Shown here: positions 1 through 8,054 of the stretch, in pieces
Layout: each line of letters starts with the position of its first letter
Numbering within the stretch: the first letter of the stretch is position 1
IMG/VR virus record: IMGVR_UViG_3300010370_000248
Coordinates: 1 to 23,764 of that record
Length of the DNA: 23,764 nt
Reading direction: 5' to 3' (one strand)
Source: a virus
Notes under the pieces: model-generated
Told to the model about the DNA's origin: nothing
The model's input: only the letters and a program-made list of their open reading frames with translations
Databases searched by the model: none
Made by a program: the position numbers and the translations under genes

Positions 1-2162
1 ATAAAGAAGAGTCTATTGGATCTTCTCCAGATCCATTGACTCCAATGGATAAAAAATTTGCAACCTTAGATGATCTTGCAAATCACTATAGAATTTTTAT
101 TAATAGAATTCAAACCCAATTATCAACAATAGGTGGGGGTGGTGCCGGATTTATTAAGGATCTTGATGATGTTGAATTTGATCAAACAATTGGCAATAAT
201 AAATTATTAATTTACGATCAGGCAAATTCTAAGTGGGTTGGTATTGCTAGCACTGCATTAATGTCTTCATCATCAGTCGGAGCGGGAGGAACGTGGGCGG
301 TTGATTCTGTTGGCATCAATACGGTAAAAAATGTTGGAATTGGAACTACGGCACGATCAGATCAGGCACTTTACGTTCAAGGAGACGCAACTTTTACTGG
401 AAATATTTCTGTTGCTGGAACAGTAACTTATGAAGATGTAACCAACGTAGATTCTATTGGAATTATTACTGCTAGACAAGATATTAAAGTAGATAGAAAT
501 CTTTTAGTTGCTGGAATAACCACTCTAGGTTCGTCAAATGGAATTGGTACAGTTACAATAGGTATTGGATCTACGGCACTTTATGTTGATGGAAATGCTC
601 GTGTTACTGGAATTCTAACGGTCGGTAAATCTTCAGTCATAATTGATGGAGATAATAATACTATTACTGCTGGTGATATTTTAATCACAGGTTCTTCAAT
701 TACTATTGGAGAAAATGTAACTATTAATAGTGGTGCTACTGGCATCAACTCAGCACCAAACGTAGTTTACGTTGCCAAAGATGGAAATGATTCCAACAAT
801 GGAACCTCAATTGATAATGCTAAATTAACGATTGCTGGGGCAGTTGGCATTGCTACAACTGGAACTATTGTTAAAGTTCTTGCAGGAAATTATTTAGAAA
901 ATAATCCAATTGAAGTTCCTCCATTTGTCTCCATAGTTGGTGACGATTTAAAAACTGTAACTGTTTCACCAAATATTGCAAATCAAGACCTTTTCCATGT
1001 GAGAAAAGGTTGTTATATCACAAACATGACTTTTACAAATCATGTTTATCCAGCAGCTGCGATTGGATTTCCAACTACAGAAATAGCAACCAATGTTGGT
1101 GGAGGTAAATGGGAAAGTCCCTATATTCAAAATTGCACTAGCAATACCACAACCGGGATAGGATTGAGAATAGATGGAAATCAAGCAGAAGGTCTAAAAT
1201 CAATTGTATGTGATAGTTACACACAATACAATCAAGGTGGAGTTGGTGTAGCAGTAACTAATAATGGATATGCTCAATTAGTTAGTGTTTTTACAATTTG
1301 CTGCAATGAAGGTATTACAGCGTATAAGGGTGGACAGTGCTCACTTACAAATAGTAATACAGATTTTGGGACTTATGGTTTAGTTGCAGATGGTGTAAGT
1401 GATCTTCAATTTACAGGAATTGTTACTACAAGTGCATCAGTCGGAACTGATAGTGTAGCAGTTGCAATTAATACAACTACAAGACCATACGAAGGTCAGG
1501 TTTTATACTTTGGAACACTTTATTACACCGTAGAAAGTATTAATGTAACCAATGGTGGTAGTGGATATACATCAACACCATCAGTCACAATCGGAACCCC
1601 ATCAGGTCCAAATGGTTCAACTGCTACAGCATTTGCAACTTTAGATGGAGATCGTGTTTCTACTATTACCATTATTTCAAGTGGATCTCAATATACTTCA
1701 TCTCCATCAGTTACGATTTCTGCACCAAATTCAGGAACCACGGCAACAGCATCCGCAAATACGTCACCAATTTACTATACAATAAATAGTTCAACTCCAG
1801 TTTCTTCTGGAATCACTACTATTACCTTGGATGAAAATCTGAATAATACGGTTGGTGTTGGAACTACTGCATACTTTTATCAAGTGAGTAGAATTACGGC
1901 AAGTTCCCATACTTTTGAATATGTTGGATCTGGAAATGATATCACCAACGCAACTCCATTGAGAGGTGGAGTGCCCATTCAAGAAAATGAGGTTGTGACA
2001 ACAAATGGTGGTAAAGTAGTTTTTACAAGCACAGATCAAGCAGGAAACTTCAGAATTGGTAATGATATTGTCATTAACCAAAACAATGGAACAATTAGTG
2101 GTAGAGCATTTACAAGAAGTTTATTTAATTCAATGACACCGTTCATCTTAGCATTAAGTTAG
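1..2162 (+). CDS. Fibre-like virion structural protein, 5'-partial
   Basis: The first in-window start is a TTG at 36, but the frame is open to the left edge (codons from position 3 read K-E-E-S-I-G-S-S-P-D-P-L-T-P), so the N-terminus is probably outside the window. Residue numbers count from the TTG. Residues about 10-50 (LDDLANHYRIFINRIQTQL, then a Gly run and FIKDLDDVEF) match an N-terminal module recalled from marine myovirus structural proteins. About 95-220 holds GIGTT/GIGST repeats, including two copies of an ALYV(Q/D)G...TG unit. From about 245 a region starting VVYVAKDGNDSNNG and continuing through IVKVLAGNYLENNP resembles a right-handed beta-helix. About 495-570 has two GSGYT-type repeats. 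No enzyme motif is visible. Most likely a tail-fibre or other surface component; the exact virion location is unknown. It ends one base before the next gene. Confidence 0.75.
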   Translation, partial: KEESIGSSPDPLTPMDKKFATLDDLANHYRIFINRIQTQLSTIGGGGAGFIKDLDDVEFDQTIGNNKLLIYDQANSKWVGIASTALMSSSSVGAGGTWAVDSVGINTVKNVGIGTTARSDQALYVQGDATFTGNISVAGTVTYEDVTNVDSIGIITARQDIKVDRNLLVAGITTLGSSNGIGTVTIGIGSTALYVDGNARVTGILTVGKSSVIIDGDNNTITAGDILITGSSITIGENVTINSGATGINSAPNVVYVAKDGNDSNNGTSIDNAKLTIAGAVGIATTGTIVKVLAGNYLENNPIEVPPFVSIVGDDLKTVTVSPNIANQDLFHVRKGCYITNMTFTNHVYPAAAIGFPTTEIATNVGGGKWESPYIQNCTSNTTTGIGLRIDGNQAEGLKSIVCDSYTQYNQGGVGVAVTNNGYAQLVSVFTICCNEGITAYKGGQCSLTNSNTDFGTYGLVADGVSDLQFTGIVTTSASVGTDSVAVAINTTTRPYEGQVLYFGTLYYTVESINVTNGGSGYTSTPSVTIGTPSGPNGSTATAFATLDGDRVSTITIISSGSQYTSSPSVTISAPNSGTTATASANTSPIYYTINSSTPVSSGITTITLDENLNNTVGVGTTAYFYQVSRITASSHTFEYVGSGNDITNATPLRGGVPIQENEVVTTNGGKVVFTSTDQAGNFRIGNDIVINQNNGTISGRAFTRSLFNSMTPFILALS

Positions 2163-2163
2163 T

Positions 2164-2499
2164 ATGGCACAATTAGCACTCAACAATTTTAAAACAGTTA
2201 CACTAGAAGTAACTACTTCGGAGCAAACAGCATATACTGCTCCCACTGGATATACTTCTATTGTTTTATATGCACACGTTACCAACATTGGATCTTCAAC
2301 AGAAACTGTAACAGTATCTCACAAAAGAAGTACAACCTCAACAGAAATAGCAAAGGCAGTGGCAGTTCCTCCAAATGATGCTTTTGTTCCAATGGATGGG
2401 AAACTAGTTTTGGAAACTAGTGACTCTGTTGTAATTTTTGCAAGTGCTAATTCTACATTTAAATTGATCTTAAGCATTCTGGAAACTGCAAATGCCTAA
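2164..2499 (+). CDS. Small beta-rich protein, putative virion component
   Basis: A 111-residue protein with no recognised family. It is rich in Thr, Ser and Val in alternating patterns suggesting a small beta-sandwich. A central VPPNDAFVPMDGKLVL stretch is followed by a hydrophobic strand and a final FKLILSILE. There is no signal peptide, membrane segment or catalytic motif. It begins one base after the fibre-like gene stops and overlaps the next gene by 8 bases, so it is probably co-transcribed and translationally coupled with both. Position among structural genes suggests a virion role; this is inference. The pattern loosely resembles the 88-residue protein at 13200, but homology is unproven. 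Confidence 0.65.
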   Translation: MAQLALNNFKTVTLEVTTSEQTAYTAPTGYTSIVLYAHVTNIGSSTETVTVSHKRSTTSTEIAKAVAVPPNDAFVPMDGKLVLETSDSVVIFASANSTFKLILSILETANA

Positions 2500-2839
2500 A
2501 CTTATCAGTCAAAAAAACTTTAGTAATATTACTGTATCTGGAGTTACTACAACAACTTCAAATCAATTTGCCCTCGACAGTTTTCTAAAAAGTTCTTTCA
2601 GATCGGCAAAATATCAAATTCAAATTAATCAAGGATCATCATATCAAACAACAGAATTTTTGGTTGTTCATGATAATACAATCACTTATAACACCGAATT
2701 TGCAATTGTAAAAACTGGAGATTCATTATCAACTTTTGATAGTGATATATCAGGAAATTATGTAAGACTTTTGGCAACTCCATCATCTGCAGCAAGTCCC
2801 ATTAATTTTAAAATTATAAGAATATCAATTGATTCATAA
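2492..2839 (+). CDS. Small structural-module protein, putative virion component
   Basis: A 115-residue protein. Residues about 28-110 (FLKSSFRSAKYQIQINQGSS, then TTEFLVVHDNTITYNTEFAIV, then DSDISGNYVRLLATP) match a beta-rich module that I recall as recurring inside large structural and fibre proteins of marine T4-like phages. Here the module stands alone as a gene. The start overlaps the previous gene by 8 bases. Its TAA stop lies inside a CATAAATA late-promoter-like sequence that would serve the next gene. The molecular function is unknown; a fibre or baseplate accessory role is inferred from the module and the location. Confidence 0.7.
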   Translation: MPKLISQKNFSNITVSGVTTTTSNQFALDSFLKSSFRSAKYQIQINQGSSYQTTEFLVVHDNTITYNTEFAIVKTGDSLSTFDSDISGNYVRLLATPSSAASPINFKIIRISIDS

Positions 2840-2842
2840 ATA
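2835..2842 (+). promoter_or_regulatory. Candidate T4-type late promoter (CATAAATA)
   Basis: CATAAATA differs by one base from the T4 late consensus TATAAATA. It overlaps the TAA stop (2837-2839) of the preceding gene and lies 27 bases before the ATG at 2870. A perfect A6T6 tract follows at 2856-2867. No Shine-Dalgarno sequence is visible before the ATG. The promoter function is inferred. Confidence 0.5.
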
Positions 2843-2869
2843 AAAAAGACAGAATAAAAAATTTTTTGG

Positions 2870-4636
2870 ATGAAACCAAATTTTAGCCATAAAACACCAC
2901 ATCTAAAAGGAAAACAGCACCAATTAGATCCAAATTTAGATCTAAAACAATTGGTACATCACTCAACAGTTCAATATGTTGATCGTGATGCTGATGGTGA
3001 TGTGGATGTTTATGATAATCCAAAAAAGAAGACTCCAGATGAAAATCCAATTGATATTAATGTTGGTGCTGGATCAAGAAAATTACTAGCAAAACAAAAA
3101 GGCGAACTTAAGCATACTAGAAGAGGTATGGCTTACGAAGCATGGAGTGAAAAATACAAAAATTCTATCGACTGTAATAATCCAAAAGGATTTTCTCAGA
3201 GAGCTCATTGTCAAGGACGTAAAAAGAAAATAGATGAAGATCTCCGCAAATGGTTTGGAAAGGGTGGAGAAGGTGGAGTAGGTGGTGGTGGATGGGATAG
3301 ATACAATACAAAAGGTGAAAGAATTGGCAAGTGTGCTCGTGAACCTGGAGAAGGTAAACCAAAATGTCTATCAAAAGAAAAGGCGGCAAAAATGTCTAAG
3401 GATGAAATTGCTGCTGCTGTAAGAAGAAAAAGAAAAGCAGATCCTGTAGCAGATCGTCCAGGAAAAGGAGGGGCACCAAAGATGGTATCTAATAAAATTA
3501 AAGAAGAAATGGGATTGGTTAGGTATTGTCCGAAGTGCCAAAAGAATGAAACTAGAAGTGAATGTGCTTATGGTGCAAGATACTGGGACATGTTTTCAAT
3601 GCCACCAGCACTTACTACAAATCAAATGAAGTATGATATTGCTCAGATTCATCCAACAAATGAGCAAAAAGATCATGAATATTCAATGGCTCGTTCAGAA
3701 CTTTCTACTGTAGCAAATGCAGTAAAGAGGTTGAAGAAAAAAATGGGGAAAGGTGAAGGTAATATCGAAGCATGGGTTCAATCAAAAATTACCAAGGCAG
3801 CAGATTATCTTGATGCCGCGGCAGATTACTTAGATAGTGGTGAACATGATATTGAAGAGGCAAAGGGACCTTGTTGGACTGGATATAAGCAAGTGGGAAT
3901 GAAGAAGAAGGGGAATAAGATGGTTCCAAATTGTGTTCCTGAGCATACTGGCATCATCGCAAAAGTTCTTGAGCAAATTGCAGGAGAAGAAGAACTTCAA
4001 AATCTTGAAGAGAAAAATGTTCCGACTAATCCTGCTTTATGGTCCAAGATGAAGTCTAGAGCAAAAGCAAAGTTTGATGTATATCCTTCTGCTTATGCTA
4101 ATGGTTGGGCAGCAAAGGAATATAAGAAAGCAGGTGGTAGTTGGAAGTCTGTGAGTGAAGAGATTGAACTTGAAGAGGCAATAAGAATGTCAGCAAAAAC
4201 TGGAAATTTAATGCATGTAGTTCTGACTTGGAAAGGAAAGTACTATTCACTTAAGATGTTCTTTCCACAACTATCGATTCCAAGCAGAAAAGATGTTCAA
4301 TATCAGATTGAAAAAGTCTATCCCGGATCTAGAGTTCAATCGTATCATGTTGCAGAGTATCAACCAGGAGAACCTTTTTTACAAACTGAAGGTGCTGCAT
4401 GGACTCGCAGAGAGGGTCAAAATAAAGAAGGTGGTCTTAATGAAAAAGGACGCAAATCTTATGAAAGAGAAAATCCAGGGTCCGATTTAAAAGCACCAAG
4501 TAAGGAGGTTGGAAATCCTCGGAGGGCATCATTTTGTGCAAGGATGCGAGGAATGAAGAAAAAACTTACTTCATCAAAGACTGCTAACGATCCTAATAGT
4601 AGAATCAATAAGTCACTTAGAGCTTGGAACTGCTGA
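2870..4636 (+). CDS. Mosaic protein of short Cys-bearing modules, unknown function
   Basis: This 588-residue protein is a string of short modules recalled from marine phage hypothetical proteins. Residues 38-49 form an Asp-rich EF-hand-like loop (D38, D40, D42, G43, D49). Then come C102/C114 (SIDCNNPKGFSQRAHC); a Gly-rich segment with C155/C166 (GGWDRYNTKGERIGKC); a C220-x2-C223...C232 knuckle followed by YGARYWDMF; C335/C355 (PCWTGYKQVG...PNCVPE); and 384-426 (VPTNPALWSK...FDVYPSAYANGWAAKEY). A beta/alpha module at about 446-496 resembles the neighbouring 108-residue gene. The C-terminal module 507-588 (AAWTRREGQNKEGGLNEKGR, ending RAWNC) resembles a family I recall as DUF6321. Lys/Arg content is high; there is no membrane segment and no known catalytic motif. 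Function is unknown; a nucleic-acid-associated or virion-packaged role is possible. Confidence 0.7.
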   Translation: MKPNFSHKTPHLKGKQHQLDPNLDLKQLVHHSTVQYVDRDADGDVDVYDNPKKKTPDENPIDINVGAGSRKLLAKQKGELKHTRRGMAYEAWSEKYKNSIDCNNPKGFSQRAHCQGRKKKIDEDLRKWFGKGGEGGVGGGGWDRYNTKGERIGKCAREPGEGKPKCLSKEKAAKMSKDEIAAAVRRKRKADPVADRPGKGGAPKMVSNKIKEEMGLVRYCPKCQKNETRSECAYGARYWDMFSMPPALTTNQMKYDIAQIHPTNEQKDHEYSMARSELSTVANAVKRLKKKMGKGEGNIEAWVQSKITKAADYLDAAADYLDSGEHDIEEAKGPCWTGYKQVGMKKKGNKMVPNCVPEHTGIIAKVLEQIAGEEELQNLEEKNVPTNPALWSKMKSRAKAKFDVYPSAYANGWAAKEYKKAGGSWKSVSEEIELEEAIRMSAKTGNLMHVVLTWKGKYYSLKMFFPQLSIPSRKDVQYQIEKVYPGSRVQSYHVAEYQPGEPFLQTEGAAWTRREGQNKEGGLNEKGRKSYERENPGSDLKAPSKEVGNPRRASFCARMRGMKKKLTSSKTANDPNSRINKSLRAWNC

Positions 4637-4637
4637 T

Positions 4638-4964
4638 ATGAAAACATTTAAACAGTTTTTATCGGAAAGCATCAATATTTCCGGAGACTTCAACGGAACT
4701 TTAATTGTTGGTGGTAATGATAGTAATTATCAAGAACCTCAGACTGAAGAGTTTTCGGCGGATATTATTTATCGTGGAAATATTCATAGAATTACCATGG
4801 TTTCTGAGAATGGTGTTCCATCTAAAATGGATCTTACAGAATATCTTCAAGACGATTATCCCGGATCTATTGTTCAAAATATATACGTTAAAGAAGATTC
4901 AAAAGGTTCTATTAAAGTAGTAGACGATAAAAGGTATCATCCATCAAAATTGGAGTGGATTTAA
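4638..4964 (+). CDS. Small protein with an MKTFKQFLSE leader, paralogous to part of its neighbour
   Basis: A 108-residue protein starting one base after the 588-residue gene ends. The N-terminus MKTFKQFLSE resembles the leader of several cyanophage proteins. Residues about 40-92 (ADIIYRGNIHRITM, then VPSKMDLTEYLQDDYPGSIV, then QNIYVKEDS) align with residues about 448-496 of the neighbour (VVLTWKGKYYSLKM, IPSRKDVQYQIEKVYPGSRV, QSYHVAE). Both keep a strand pair, a (V/I)PS turn, a helix and YPGS. The DNA also agrees locally: both contain TATCCCGGATCTA. This suggests duplication of one module. Function is unknown. Confidence 0.65.
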   Translation: MKTFKQFLSESINISGDFNGTLIVGGNDSNYQEPQTEEFSADIIYRGNIHRITMVSENGVPSKMDLTEYLQDDYPGSIVQNIYVKEDSKGSIKVVDDKRYHPSKLEWI

Positions 4965-4967
4965 TTT

Positions 4968-6398
4968 ATGGCTCAGTGGAATATACAAATTCAAGATTAT
5001 TTAAACCAAGAAAGATCACTATTTGAAGTCGTCGGAGTTGCTTCTAGTGATGGTCAAATAATTAGTCCTCAAAATCCATTCCCAGTTACAGGCACCATTG
5101 GGATACAAACTGGAACTGGAATAGTTATTAATTCTGATACTACTGCATATGATGCTTTTGGTAGGCAAAGAATTTCTGAACCATTTACTCTTGGAGATTA
5201 TAAACATCTTTATGCAGTTGATCCAAATTTTTTGGATAGCGTTTCTGGAACAGGTTCAACTGTTACATTTATAGCAAATCAAGCAGCAGCAAGACTACAA
5301 ACGGGTATTGGAAGCACTGCATATTCCATTCATCAAACAAAGTTTTATCACCATTATCAACCAGGAAAATCACAACTAATTTTTAGTTCTTTTAATTTCT
5401 ATGCACCTCAACAGAATGCAACTAAGAGAACTGGATATTTTGATGATAGAGATGGTATTTACTTAGAACAAGTAGGTCTTAACACATCTGATGGTATTAA
5501 TGCTGGTATAGGAACTTATAACTGGGTTATTAGAACTTTTACAAGTGGAATTGCAACAGAAACAAGAATTCCACAATCACAATGGAATAAAGATAAGTGT
5601 GATGGGACAGGAACATCTGGTTTTAATATTGACTTTACAAAAACTCAACTTGCATTTATTGATTTCCAGTGGTTAGGAGTCGGTAGAGTTCGTTGTGGTT
5701 TTGCTCATGATGGTAAACTAATTACAGCACACGAATTTTTACACTCCAATAATAACCCAAAAGTTTATATTTCAAATCCAAACCTACCAGTTCGTTGTGA
5801 AATAAGAAATACTGCTGTTGGAGTTGGAGCATCATTTGACCAGATTTGCTCTACTGTTGCGAGTGAAGGTGGTTATGTTGAAAGTGGTATTGACTTTGCA
5901 TATACAATGACTACAACAAGAACTACACCAACTCCAGCAGGAACAGAATTTCCATTAGTTGCAATTCGTCTTAAAAATACTTTTCAAGGATATCCCAATA
6001 GAATATCAGTTAGATTAAATAATATTTCTATTCATTGCGAAACTAATAGTATCATTTATAAAATTGTAAAACTTCCAAGTTCTGTGTATATTGGTAATGC
6101 AGGAACCCTTACTTGGACTTCTGCATCTGCTAATAGTGGAGTTGAAGTTTGTGTAGATGCAACAACTTATAGTGATGGAGACGTATTTGCGTCTGGTTAT
6201 GTTCCTTCTGGTGCATCACAAAACTCACTGTCTCCAGTTGCGTCCGGAGCACTTACATCAGCAAAGAAAAATATTATTGTTCAAAATATTGATTCAACAA
6301 ATTCAGAAATTTATGCAGTTATTGTAAGAACAATTACCACAACTGGCAATGCAACTTCTTCCGTTGCAGCAGCACTTCAGTGGAGAGAAATTTATTAA
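4968..6398 (+). CDS. Virion structural protein (cyanophage type)
   Basis: A 476-residue beta-rich protein. The start MAQWNIQIQDYLNQE follows the preceding stop by three bases, with GGAG 14 bases upstream. Residues about 62-73 read DAFGRQRISEPF, followed by GDYKHLYAVDPNFLD and the motif HQTKFYHHYQPGKSQLIFSS. I recall this arrangement from marine myovirus virion proteins. The middle part carries FDDRDGIYLEQ and WLGVGRVRCGFAHDGKLITAHEF; the C-terminal third is Ser/Thr/Val-rich. No enzymatic motif or membrane segment is visible. Its place next to terminase and downstream of fibre-like genes fits a baseplate, fibre or head-surface protein, but the exact position in the particle cannot be read from the sequence. 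Confidence 0.7.
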   Translation: MAQWNIQIQDYLNQERSLFEVVGVASSDGQIISPQNPFPVTGTIGIQTGTGIVINSDTTAYDAFGRQRISEPFTLGDYKHLYAVDPNFLDSVSGTGSTVTFIANQAAARLQTGIGSTAYSIHQTKFYHHYQPGKSQLIFSSFNFYAPQQNATKRTGYFDDRDGIYLEQVGLNTSDGINAGIGTYNWVIRTFTSGIATETRIPQSQWNKDKCDGTGTSGFNIDFTKTQLAFIDFQWLGVGRVRCGFAHDGKLITAHEFLHSNNNPKVYISNPNLPVRCEIRNTAVGVGASFDQICSTVASEGGYVESGIDFAYTMTTTRTTPTPAGTEFPLVAIRLKNTFQGYPNRISVRLNNISIHCETNSIIYKIVKLPSSVYIGNAGTLTWTSASANSGVEVCVDATTYSDGDVFASGYVPSGASQNSLSPVASGALTSAKKNIIVQNIDSTNSEIYAVIVRTITTTGNATSSVAAALQWREIY

Positions 6399-6407
6399 GG
6401 TGAAATT

Positions 6408-8054
6408 ATGAGTGACGTATATCTTGGCAATCCATTACTAAAAAAAGCAAATACTCCTATTGAGTTCACTCAAGATCAGATTCTTGAGTTTGTAAAGTGT
6501 AAAGAGGATCCTGTTTACTTTGCAAAGAACTATGTAAAAATTGTGACCCTGGATAAGGGATTGCAACCTTTTCAGATGTATCCATTTCAGGAAAAATTAG
6601 TCAACAATTTTCACAATCACAGATTTAATATCTGTAAGATGCCACGACAAACTGGAAAATCTACCACTGTAGTGTCTTTCCTGCTCCACTATGCTGTCTT
6701 CAATGATAATGTCAACATAGGTATCCTCGCAAACAAAGCAGCAACCGCAAGGGAGCTCCTGGATAGGTTACAGACTGCATATGAGAACCTTCCCAAGTGG
6801 ATGCAGCAGGGTATTATATCATGGAATAAAGGTTCTTTGGAATTGGAGAATGGATCAAAGATTCTGGCTGCTTCTACATCTGCGAGTGCTGTCCGAGGCA
6901 TGTCATTCAATATCCTCTTTCTCGATGAGTTCGCTTTCGTTCCAAACCATATCGCAGATTCCTTCTTTGCATCTGTTTATCCTACTATTACTTCTGGTAA
7001 GAGCACGAAAGTAATCATCGTTTCTACACCACACGGTATGAATCATTTCTACCGCATGTGGCACGATGCGGAAAAGAAGAAGAATGAATATATTCCAACC
7101 GATGTTCATTGGAGTGAAGTTCCTGGTAGAGATGAGGTATGGAAGGCACAAACTATTGCCAACACATCTGATCAGCAGTTTAAGGTTGAGTTTGAGTGTG
7201 AGTTCTTAGGATCTGTTGATACTTTGATTGCACCAAGCAAACTTAAGAGTTTAGTTTATGACCACCCACTTAAAAGAAGTGCAGGTCTAGATGTTTATGA
7301 AGATGTTCAAGATAATCATGATTATGTAATCACTGTTGACGTTGCTCGTGGTGTTGGTAATGATTATTCGGCATTCGCAGTAATAGATATTACCACATTT
7401 CCACATAAAGTAGTCGCAAAATATAGAAATAATGAAATAAAACCAATGCTTTTTCCAAGCATTATTGTAGATGTTGCAAGAAACTATAACGACTCTTACA
7501 TCTTATGTGAAGTAAATGATGTTGGAGATCAGGTAGCAAGCATTGTTCATTATGATCTAGAGTACAATAATCTTTTGATGTGCTCTATGCGTGGTAGAGC
7601 AGGACAAATTGTTGGACAGGGTTTCTCTGGAAAGAAAACACAACTTGGAGTAAAAATGTCCAAGACAGTTAAGAAGGTTGGATGTTTAAACCTCAAGACA
7701 ATGATTGAGGAAAATAAACTTCTTCTTAATGATTATGAGATAATTGCAGAACTTACAACTTTTATTCAGAAGCACAACTCATTTGAGGCAGAAGAGGGTT
7801 GTAATGACGACTTGGCTATGTGCTTGGTAATCTATGCATGGTTAGTTGCTCAGGATTACTTCAAAGAACTTACAGATCAGGATGTTCGTAAGAGAATCTA
7901 TGAAGAACAAAAAAATCAGATAGAACAAGATATGGCACCTTTCGGATTTATTGTTGATGGATTAGATTCCGAAAGTTTTGTTGATAATGATGGTGATAGA
8001 TGGTTTAGTGATGAATATGGAGATAGGTCATATATGTGGGAGTATCTATCATAA
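6408..8054 (+). CDS. 17: Terminase large subunit, packaging ATPase/nuclease
   Basis: Homologue of T4 gp17, the motor that pumps DNA into the prohead and cuts the concatemer. At 548 residues it is somewhat shorter than T4's 610. ATPase domain: Walker A at 79-86 (PRQTGKST), Walker B at 170-175 (LFLDEF; D173, E174) and a coupling motif at 206-210 (STPHG). The RNase H-like nuclease domain has acidic positions D311 (VDVARG), E368 (CEVND) and D467/D468 (CNDDLA). The start is supported by AAGGTG at 6397-6402, which overlaps the previous stop codon. The stop overlaps the start of the next small gene as TAATG. Codons in the first half look more C/G-ending than in the second half. Confidence 0.97.
   Translation: MSDVYLGNPLLKKANTPIEFTQDQILEFVKCKEDPVYFAKNYVKIVTLDKGLQPFQMYPFQEKLVNNFHNHRFNICKMPRQTGKSTTVVSFLLHYAVFNDNVNIGILANKAATARELLDRLQTAYENLPKWMQQGIISWNKGSLELENGSKILAASTSASAVRGMSFNILFLDEFAFVPNHIADSFFASVYPTITSGKSTKVIIVSTPHGMNHFYRMWHDAEKKKNEYIPTDVHWSEVPGRDEVWKAQTIANTSDQQFKVEFECEFLGSVDTLIAPSKLKSLVYDHPLKRSAGLDVYEDVQDNHDYVITVDVARGVGNDYSAFAVIDITTFPHKVVAKYRNNEIKPMLFPSIIVDVARNYNDSYILCEVNDVGDQVASIVHYDLEYNNLLMCSMRGRAGQIVGQGFSGKKTQLGVKMSKTVKKVGCLNLKTMIEENKLLLNDYEIIAELTTFIQKHNSFEAEEGCNDDLAMCLVIYAWLVAQDYFKELTDQDVRKRIYEEQKNQIEQDMAPFGFIVDGLDSESFVDNDGDRWFSDEYGDRSYMWEYLS

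Noticed and set aside
36-38. TTG as the true start of the first gene
   Set aside because: The frame stays open to the left edge without a stop, there is no ribosome site before the TTG, and similar marine phage proteins have residues before this module; the gene is better called partial.
4293-4490. 65-codon frame inside the mosaic gene and a 71-codon frame inside the 108-residue gene
   Set aside because: Both are alternative frames of the same duplicated module, so their similarity simply reflects the real genes.
8036-8053. GTG start extending the zinc-ribbon gene upstream
   Set aside because: It lies within the terminase end; the ATG at 8054 overlapping the stop as TAATG is the usual coupled arrangement.
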